The position numbers and the translations under genes were made by a program. Positions 1-3,814 of a DNA stretch of 5,536 bases are shown here, piece after piece. Origin of the DNA: Candidatus Parcubacteria bacterium (GTDB lineage Bacteria; Patescibacteriota; Patescibacteriia; Patescibacteriales; UBA12075); the NCBI GenBank assembly GCA_023139655.1, contig JAGLNE010000113.1:1-5536 (forward strand), read 5' to 3'. The notes below the pieces were generated by a model, which saw only the letters and a program-made list of their open reading frames with translations, was not told the origin of the DNA and did no database searches. Positions within the stretch are counted from its first letter, which is position 1. Each line of letters starts with the position of its first letter.

Positions 1-65
1 TTAGCGGATATTCAAGGCAAACAAACAAAATACGCGAAAATAAGCCATAATGGTCCAATAAAACC

Positions 66-94
66 TTGATTAATTTATCAATCTCTGTTATAAT
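66..94 (+). promoter_or_regulatory. Sigma70-type promoter of the sugar transferase gene, predicted leaderless
   Basis: A -35 box TTGATT (66-71) and a perfect -10 box TATAAT (89-94) are separated by an optimal 17 bases. The ATG begins at 101, so standard spacing puts the first transcribed base on or within a base of the A of the start codon. The bases between (GGCGGC) are not a Shine-Dalgarno sequence. A 5-bp inverted repeat, TTGAT (66-70) and ATCAA (77-81), overlaps the -35 box and could be an operator, but it is short enough to be chance. Confidence 0.75.
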
Positions 95-100
95 GGCGGC

Positions 101-1459
101 ATGCATAAAAGACTGAAAAAAATCATCTTACTTTGCGGAGATATTAGCGTTTTATACGCCTCACTGTATCTAACACTTCTTGTCCGCTATGCCAAACAGC
201 CGTCAGCTGATACCTGGGCTTTGCATATTATCCCATTCTCCTGGGCGTTTTTCTTTTGGCTGATAATTTTTTATATTTCTGACCTTTACAACCTGCATTA
301 CGCGGTTAATAATTCAAAATTTTTTAATATTACTTTCCGGGCCGTTACGATTGCCGGCGGACTCTCTGCCGTGTTTTTCTATGTAAATCCAAATATACAT
401 ATTGCGCCGAAAACCAATCTGGTAATTTATTTAATATTATTTACTATCCTTTTCATTCTTTGGCGCCGACTATTCAACCGAGCCTTGCTTAGCAAGATGA
501 CCAAGGAGAATGTCGCCGTTATCGGTTACGACCCAAATGTTCAGGAAATAATTGACACCCTACGCGACCAGCCCCATCTGGGATATAATATCAAATTAAT
601 CGTTAGCAGCCGCATTCCGCGCGGAGGAAATGACGAAATAACGGTAACCGAGAAAATTTTCGGCTTAAAAGAAACAATAATAAAACAAAATATTTCCACG
701 ATTATTTTTGCCGCTAATCCGCACCAATCTCCGGAGCTTAGAAAAACCATGTTTGCCTGTTTGCCGCTCAAAATTGATTTTGTCGGCCTGCCCGGTTTTT
801 ATGAGCACCTTACCGGTAAGATCCCGATCGAAGCGATTAGCCAGATGTGGTTTTTGGAGAATCTAAACGAAGGCAGTAAAAAATGGTTTAATACTATAAA
901 ACGCGTCTATGATCTGTTTTTCGCGTTTAGCATCCTTGTTATTACCGCTCCTTTCTGGCCGCTTATCGGAATAATCATAAAACTGGAAAGTAGGGGCCCG
1001 ATCTTCTACTATTCGCGCCGCGCCGGCCTGAACGGCGGCTTTAAGCTGGTTAAATTCCGCACCATGCGCGAAGAAAATAACCAACGAACCCTAACGACAG
1101 CTGATGACCCGCGTGTTACTGTGTTTGGCTCTTTTCTCAGGAAAACACGGATTGACGAGATACCGCAAATGCTCAATATCCTGGTCGGCCATATGAGCTT
1201 TGTCGGCCCCCGCCCGGAACGCCCGGAATTCATCTCTAAACTTAAAAAAGAAATCCCATTTTACGAGGAAAGGCTCTTGACCAAACCGGGCCTTACCGGC
1301 TGGGATCAGGTCTCGGGCGAATACCATTCCCCGACCCATGAAGATACTCTTAAAAAACTTCAATACGATCTCTACTACGTAAAAAACCGCTCGGTGTACT
1401 TGGATCTGTCAATTATTTTGAAGACGATAGCGACGGTCTTGAAGAGGGGTGGAGTATAA
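101..1459 (+). CDS. Polyprenyl-phosphate sugar-1-phosphate transferase (long monotopic PGT, WbaP/WcaJ-like)
   Basis: Predicted to transfer a sugar-1-phosphate from a UDP-sugar to undecaprenyl phosphate at the inner face of the membrane, the first step of an exopolysaccharide, capsule or O-antigen-like glycan. The 452-residue length fits the long PGT family. Hydrophobic segments at about 8-29, 42-62, 80-97 and 107-122 form the N-terminal membrane part. A Rossmann-like CoA-binding-type domain follows (about 137-250, opening with VAVIGY). The C-terminal bacterial sugar transferase domain starts near 265: KRVYD (267-271), a re-entrant hydrophobic helix with Pro284 and Pro287, LESRGPIFYYSRRAG, KFRTM (318-322), the catalytic Asp-Glu pair in TRIDEIPQ (D352-E353), FVGPRPE (367-373) and KPGLTGWDQVSG (395-406). 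The start is set by a family-typical N-terminus (KRLKKIILLCGD) and by the promoter abutting the ATG; there is no ribosome binding site. It stands alone, followed by its own terminator. The family is certain from motifs; the sugar transferred cannot be read from sequence. Confidence 0.95.
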   Translation: MHKRLKKIILLCGDISVLYASLYLTLLVRYAKQPSADTWALHIIPFSWAFFFWLIIFYISDLYNLHYAVNNSKFFNITFRAVTIAGGLSAVFFYVNPNIHIAPKTNLVIYLILFTILFILWRRLFNRALLSKMTKENVAVIGYDPNVQEIIDTLRDQPHLGYNIKLIVSSRIPRGGNDEITVTEKIFGLKETIIKQNISTIIFAANPHQSPELRKTMFACLPLKIDFVGLPGFYEHLTGKIPIEAISQMWFLENLNEGSKKWFNTIKRVYDLFFAFSILVITAPFWPLIGIIIKLESRGPIFYYSRRAGLNGGFKLVKFRTMREENNQRTLTTADDPRVTVFGSFLRKTRIDEIPQMLNILVGHMSFVGPRPERPEFISKLKKEIPFYEERLLTKPGLTGWDQVSGEYHSPTHEDTLKKLQYDLYYVKNRSVYLDLSIILKTIATVLKRGGV

Positions 1460-1474
1460 AAACGTTTAATCTAA

Positions 1475-1537
1475 CTCTCACCTACCTCACCCCCAACCCC
1501 TCTCCTTCGTAAGGAGAGGGGGGAAGAAGAGTGGGAG
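1475..1537. repeat. C-rich palindromic element, likely a dispersed hairpin repeat
   Basis: Two perfect 11-base arms, CCCCTCTCCTT (1497-1507) and AAGGAGAGGGG (1511-1521), enclose the loop CGT. Outer arms CTCTCAC (1475-1481) and GTGGGAG (1531-1537) also pair, with one G-U, making a nested 63-base structure. The left flank CCTCACCCCCAACCCC is one-sided C-rich, unlike the AT-rich surroundings. From memory, very similar motifs are scattered as intergenic repeats in many environmental bacterial genomes; I could not check copy number here. It begins 15 bases after the stop codon of the transferase and precedes the terminator, so it would be in the 3' UTR. There is no T-run after it, so it is not itself an intrinsic terminator. 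Confidence 0.7.
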
Positions 1538-1548
1538 AAAAACCAGCA

Positions 1549-1583
1549 AAGCTCCTGGCCACTTGCGCGGCTAGGAGCTTTTT
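1549..1583 (+). terminator. Intrinsic terminator after the sugar transferase gene
   Basis: The arms AAGCTCCTGGCC (1549-1560) and GGCTAGGAGCTT (1569-1580) pair over 12 bases with one G-U and an 8-base loop, and five T follow (1579-1583). An additional perfect outer pair, CCAGCA (1543-1548) with TGCTGG (1585-1590), encloses the whole hairpin and its T-run, which is unusual. Confidence 0.85.
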
Positions 1584-1590
1584 ATGCTGG

Positions 1591-1742
1591 ACCTTTCCCG
1601 TAATAATTTAATAGACTCACTGCCAGATCATCTATTTTAGACTTTTCAACAACTAATTACTTCTATTTTATTGTAACAAAAAGTAGATGATGAGAAGTTA
1701 AAGAAAGTATAAAATTTTTATAAAGAAAAGATAAAGAAATAT
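1591..1742. other. AT-rich spacer with no supported gene
   Basis: I see no convincing coding region, RNA gene or promoter here. The only structure is a distant 8-base inverted repeat, ATCATCTA (1627-1634) and TAGATGAT (1684-1691), and a low-complexity purine-rich run with ATAAAGAAA twice (1720-1728 and 1731-1739). Both are weak in sequence this AT-rich. Confidence 0.5.
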
Positions 1743-1776
1743 AAAAAAACCACCAAATGCTATAAAGTGGCGGTTT
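1743..1776 (-). terminator. Leftward intrinsic terminator-like hairpin without an obvious gene
   Basis: Read on the minus strand, AAACCGCCA pairs with TGGTGGTTT over nine bases with a single G-U, enclosing a 12-base loop and running into seven U (plus-strand A-run 1743-1749). Read on the plus strand the same site has an A-C mismatch, and its downstream T-tract is broken by A residues. The structure therefore favours termination of leftward transcription. No minus-strand coding region lies between here and the transporter gene, so what it terminates is unclear. It could also work weakly in both directions. Confidence 0.55.
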
Positions 1777-1860
1777 ATTATATTATTTAAAGCTTATAAT
1801 ACTATAAAAGGCTCTTTTTAAATTTTTTGGCAATTAGATTTGGTCTTAAGAGCTTGACAT
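1743..1860 (-). ncRNA. Hypothetical leftward small RNA between a divergent promoter and the minus-strand terminator
   Basis: On the minus strand a perfect -35 box TTGACA (1891-1886) is followed after 17-18 bases by poor -10 matches (TTAGAT or TAGATA, 1868-1862). A transcript starting near 1858 would run about 115 bases to the minus-strand terminator. It would include a possible internal stem, GCTCTT with AAGAGC (plus-strand 1811-1816 and 1848-1853). The ends and existence are inferred from signals only, and the -10 is weak. It may instead be nothing more than symmetry of the transporter promoter. Confidence 0.17.
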
Positions 1861-1881
1861 ATATCTAAAACATGGTATAGT
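1854..1881 (+). promoter_or_regulatory. Sigma70-type promoter of the transporter gene, with inverted repeat
   Basis: A perfect -35 TTGACA (1854-1859) and a -10 TATAGT (1876-1881) are 16 bases apart, giving a start near 1888 and a 5' UTR of about 104 bases. TTGACAT (1854-1860) is perfectly mirrored by ATGTCAA (1885-1891), and ACATG (1870-1874) by CATGT (1884-1888), so the -10 sits inside nested inverted repeats that could be an operator. A second perfect TATAAT at 1894-1899 lacks a matching -35. I recognise no known riboswitch in the leader. Confidence 0.75.
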
Positions 1882-1980
1882 AACATGTCAATTTATAATA
1901 ACTGTTTACGTATCGGTATGTTCTTTAAAATTCAACCTTTATTTTTCTAAATGTAAATTACCTTATTATTCCACTAAACA

Positions 1981-1986
1981 AGGAGG
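1981..1986 (+). promoter_or_regulatory. Strong ribosome binding site of the transporter gene
   Basis: The full consensus AGGAGG lies five bases before the ATG at 1992 and fixes that start. The strength contrasts with the two outer genes of the window, which have no Shine-Dalgarno sequence. Confidence 0.9.
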
Positions 1987-1991
1987 GGGAA

Positions 1992-3098
1992 ATGAATAAA
2001 AGAAAAAGGATATTTTACTTGATTATTTTTGTGTGGGCGGCATGGGTTTTATCTCTTAATTTTATTTTATCCGGACAAACAAGCGTAGAGAATCTGAATA
2101 AAATTTTTTGGCTTAGTTTGGTTATAATGGGAGCAATAATGTCGGGCTGGCTTTTTGTGCCAATGACTAAGGCTTCCTTCCCGCAAAAAACCGATCAGCG
2201 GTTAAAGGATAATCCAAATTTATTATTGGAAGACCACGAAATTATGACAGGCCATTACGGGTTTGCCGCTTTAACAGCCTTGCTTGTATCATTGATAATT
2301 TCTCCGTTGTTTTACGGAAGACAAATAATATTTGATGTGCAAAGTTTGGATTTCACTTGGGCGGTTTGCGTATCCGGAGCGTTGAATGTTGGTATTTACT
2401 ACTTCTTTATTAAAGCTATCCGTTATGGGGATATTTCCCAGATTTCAATATTCCAAGGATTAATACCGGTTCTTACAATTCCTGTATCGTACTTAATGTA
2501 TTATATGCTTGGAAGGCCAACACATATCTCAGCGCCTGACGTAACAACCCTTGGATTAATCGGCATTTTTCTGATAGTTTTAGCTACAATTGCTAATATG
2601 CTGGCGCAAAGCAGTAAAAAATCAAAGAAAAATAAAAGTTCTATAAATCTAGGATGGTTCAGCCGCTTTCCGCAAATTTCAGCCGGAATTTCGGTCCTTT
2701 TTGCAAGCGTATCAATTAATACTGACAAGGTCGCGGTTGACAGCGGAAATCCGTTTATTTTTGCTGTTGTTGTACTATTGATAATAGCCTTTATCACCGG
2801 TATTTGGGTGGTAAAACAAAAAGGTATCTCTAGATTGATCTTTCTTTTTCAAAATTATCTTGCCAACTTTATCAAGGTCGGCATTGTCTACGGCCTGTGT
2901 GTAGTTTTCATGAACGTTGCATTATACGGAAATAACGTTAATTATATTAGCGCTACCAAGCGCATTAGCATTATTTTCGCAACGTTATTTGGCATAATCG
3001 TATTGAAAGAAGGTATAACACTCAAACATAAAATTATCCGTTTATGCTCTAGTGTTGTAATAATGGTGGGGATTTACCTTATGGTTGTAAAAGGATAA
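1992..3098 (+). CDS. EamA/DMT-superfamily multi-pass membrane transporter
   Basis: Predicted integral inner-membrane transporter of the drug/metabolite transporter superfamily; the substrate is unknown. The 368 residues hold about ten to eleven hydrophobic segments: roughly 8-28, 36-56, 91-109, 121-143, 149-172, 184-205, 229-249, 254-274, 288-312, 319-337 and 344-366. The two-fold EamA layout is visible. A first half ends with a family-like stretch (SGALNVGIYYFFIKAI, then DISQISIFQGLIPVLTIPVS). A second half closes with an Ala/Thr-Lys segment (ISATKRISIIFATLFG, 319-334), the typical Leu-Lys-Glu (338-340) and a final helix. It is longer than the usual near-300-residue EamA protein because of polar loops at 57-88 and at 206-227, the latter Lys/Ser-rich (KKSKKNKSS) and probably cytoplasmic. 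It is a single-gene unit with its own promoter, strong AGGAGG site and terminator. It is lower in GC by eye than the flanking genes, so possibly acquired. Assignment to a broad superfamily only. Confidence 0.82.
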   Translation: MNKRKRIFYLIIFVWAAWVLSLNFILSGQTSVENLNKIFWLSLVIMGAIMSGWLFVPMTKASFPQKTDQRLKDNPNLLLEDHEIMTGHYGFAALTALLVSLIISPLFYGRQIIFDVQSLDFTWAVCVSGALNVGIYYFFIKAIRYGDISQISIFQGLIPVLTIPVSYLMYYMLGRPTHISAPDVTTLGLIGIFLIVLATIANMLAQSSKKSKKNKSSINLGWFSRFPQISAGISVLFASVSINTDKVAVDSGNPFIFAVVVLLIIAFITGIWVVKQKGISRLIFLFQNYLANFIKVGIVYGLCVVFMNVALYGNNVNYISATKRISIIFATLFGIIVLKEGITLKHKIIRLCSSVVIMVGIYLMVVKG

Positions 3099-3108
3099 TC
3101 GCAATTTC

Positions 3109-3140
3109 AAAAGCCCTGGTAATTCTACAGGGCTTTTTTT
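3109..3140 (+). terminator. Intrinsic terminator after the transporter gene
   Basis: The arms AAAAGCCCTG (3109-3118) and CAGGGCTTTT (3128-3137) pair perfectly around a nine-base loop and run into seven T (3134-3140), eleven bases after the stop codon. The A-run on the left gives only weak potential for leftward termination. Confidence 0.93.
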
Positions 3141-3158
3141 AAATTTCATTAATTTTTT

Positions 3159-3194
3159 TAGCACATTCTATAGAATTTGCTATAGAATGTGCTA
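3159..3194. repeat. Perfect 15-bp inverted repeat, candidate operator or cruciform
   Basis: TAGCACATTCTATAG (3159-3173) and CTATAGAATGTGCTA (3180-3194) are exact reverse complements separated by six bases. The left half also contains the 12-base palindrome ATTCTATAGAAT (3165-3176), so CTATAGAAT occurs twice, 12 bases apart (3168-3176 and 3180-3188). There is no T-run after the stem on either strand, so it is not a terminator. The right arm overlaps a candidate extended -10 box, which suits a regulator binding site. Confidence 0.85.
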
Positions 3195-3198
3195 CAAT
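3190..3198 (+). promoter_or_regulatory. Candidate extended -10 promoter overlapping the inverted repeat
   Basis: TGCTACAAT fits the extended -10 form (TG, one base, then TACAAT at 3193-3198), but there is no recognisable -35 box at normal spacing. It would start transcription near 3205, two bases before an ATG at 3207 that opens an 11-codon frame. The last bases before the box (AGAATGTGC) resemble those before the -10 of the downstream promoter (AGAATAGTG). Confidence 0.35.
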
Positions 3199-3212
3199 AT
3201 TGGTTTATGTTG

Positions 3213-3221
3213 CCCCCCCCC
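3213..3221. repeat. Homopolymer of nine C
   Basis: A run of nine consecutive C is isolated in an AT-rich intergenic stretch. Such tracts are prone to slippage in the cell and to length errors in assembly. It lies 52 bases upstream of the next -35 box. In the short frame starting at ATG 3207 it encodes three prolines (MLPPPESFVFN, stop). Confidence 0.9.
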
Positions 3222-3272
3222 GAGTCTTTTGTATTTAATTAAGCTTGGGAGCAGAATGTACCTGGTCTGAGC

Positions 3273-3301
3273 TTGACATTTAGCTCAGAATAGTGTACAA
3301 T
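3273..3301 (+). promoter_or_regulatory. Sigma70-type promoter of the 72-residue gene, with inverted repeat at -35
   Basis: A perfect -35 TTGACA (3273-3278) and a -10 TACAAT (3296-3301) lie 17 bases apart, giving a start near 3308 and a leader of about 93 bases. TCTGAGC (3266-3272) and GCTCAGA (3283-3289) are a perfect 7-base inverted repeat flanking the -35 box, a good place for a repressor. The stretch GAGCTTGACAT is identical in the transporter promoter (1850-1860), suggesting related origin or shared control. Confidence 0.8.
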
Positions 3302-3388
3302 AATTAATTGATCTTTTCAGAATAAGCGTGCAATAACACAATTTTTCAAATTATTTTTGTTTTGAAAATTTTTAACAACCTATGGCAA

Positions 3389-3395
3389 AAGGAGG
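3389..3395 (+). promoter_or_regulatory. Ribosome binding site that fixes the start of the small gene
   Basis: AAGGAGG lies five bases before the ATG at 3401. The frame also opens at a TTG at 3362, but that codon has no ribosome binding site and the Shine-Dalgarno would then fall inside the gene, so 3401 is preferred. Confidence 0.9.
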
Positions 3396-3400
3396 AAAAA

Positions 3401-3619
3401 ATGAAGAAATTTCGAATCATTAAACAGATAAATAAGGAAAAGTCTTGTTACAAAATCCAAAAATATAAATTTTTAATTGGATGGATTACTTATTATTTAT
3501 TTTCTGATGTATATGGAATAATGGGGGGATGGGGGGTATTAAAAGATTTTCATAGTAAAAGTGAAGCGGAGGAATGGTTAGCAAGAGAATATCGAGATGA
3601 GAGCATACTTGTTATTTAG
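3401..3619 (+). CDS. Small protein of unknown function, 72 residues
   Basis: I do not recognise a family with confidence. The protein opens basic (MKKFRIIKQINKEK) and then has a short aromatic, hydrophobic core (YKIQKYKFLIGWITYYLFSD, about 17-36). A Gly/Trp turn follows (GIMGGWGVLKDF, 39-50), then a probable acidic helix (SKSEAEEWLAREYRDE, 52-67) and a hydrophobic end. The core is too mixed for a confident membrane helix. The layout of strand pairs followed by a 'sxxEAexwl' helix resembles many small uncharacterised bacterial and phage proteins; that is a resemblance from memory, not an assignment. Support for a real gene is strong from context: near-consensus promoter, consensus ribosome binding site and a terminator about 80 bases after the stop. 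It is alone, convergent with the sulfurylase gene. No toxin-antitoxin partner is visible beside it. Confidence 0.8.
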   Translation: MKKFRIIKQINKEKSCYKIQKYKFLIGWITYYLFSDVYGIMGGWGVLKDFHSKSEAEEWLAREYRDESILVI

Positions 3620-3696
3620 AAATTAGACAAACAAGTTTGTTTATTAAATCACTTTTCACGGAACCTGATATTCTGTGTTAAATAAAGTTAACTCGC

Positions 3697-3727
3697 AAAG
3701 GTCGTTACTTACGTAGCGACCTTTTTT
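3697..3727 (+). terminator. Intrinsic terminator after the small gene
   Basis: The arms AAAGGTCGTTAC (3697-3708) and GTAGCGACCTTT (3713-3724) pair over 12 bases with one G-U around the loop TTAC, and six T follow (3722-3727). It stops rightward transcription before the convergent gene. Confidence 0.93.
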
Positions 3728-3759
3728 CTTTATATTATTATAAAAACAAATAATAAAAT

Positions 3760-3782
3760 AAAAAAAATCGAGCTAAGCCCGA
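3760..3782 (-). terminator. Intrinsic terminator of the sulfurylase/kinase gene
   Basis: On the minus strand TCGGGC and GCTCGA pair over six bases with one G-U around the loop TTA, followed by eight U (plus-strand A-run 3760-3767). It lies 32 bases after the stop codon. The stem is short but the U-run is good, and the position is right. Confidence 0.75.
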
Positions 3783-3814
3783 ATATTAGTTTAAATAAAT
3801 TCAAATTTTATTAT

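Noticed and set aside
1..69. A plus-strand frame open from the window edge to a TGA at 67-69 (LADIQGKQTKYAKISHNGPI, then KP), possibly the 3' end of an upstream gene.
   Set aside because: Only 22 codons are visible, no motif is recognisable, and another forward frame is also open to 50. It cannot be told from chance without the upstream sequence.
541..1363. Several minus-strand open frames of 73-90 codons inside the sugar transferase gene.
   Set aside because: They lie opposite a gene with full family motifs, overlap one another, lack ribosome binding sites and encode no recognisable domains; they are shadows of its codon pattern.
1747..1776. Reading the hairpin at this site as a rightward terminator.
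   Set aside because: On the plus strand the stem has an A-C mismatch and the T-tract is interrupted, and the transferase already has a good terminator at 1549-1583.
1888..1980. A possible riboswitch in the transporter leader.
   Set aside because: I could find no known aptamer core, no strong multi-stem fold and no terminator or anti-terminator pair in the leader by eye.
2501..2797. A 98-codon minus-strand open frame inside the transporter gene.
   Set aside because: Opposite-strand shadow of hydrophobic codons, with no initiation signals or recognisable domain.
3362..3400. A longer form of the small gene starting at TTG 3362.
   Set aside because: It would place the AAGGAGG site inside the gene, uses a rare start and has no ribosome binding site of its own; ATG 3401 is better placed.
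3627..3640. Near-palindrome ACAAACAAGTTTGT just after the small gene.
   Set aside because: Its spacer is only two bases, the arms are AT-rich, and a much stronger terminator lies downstream, so it is probably chance.
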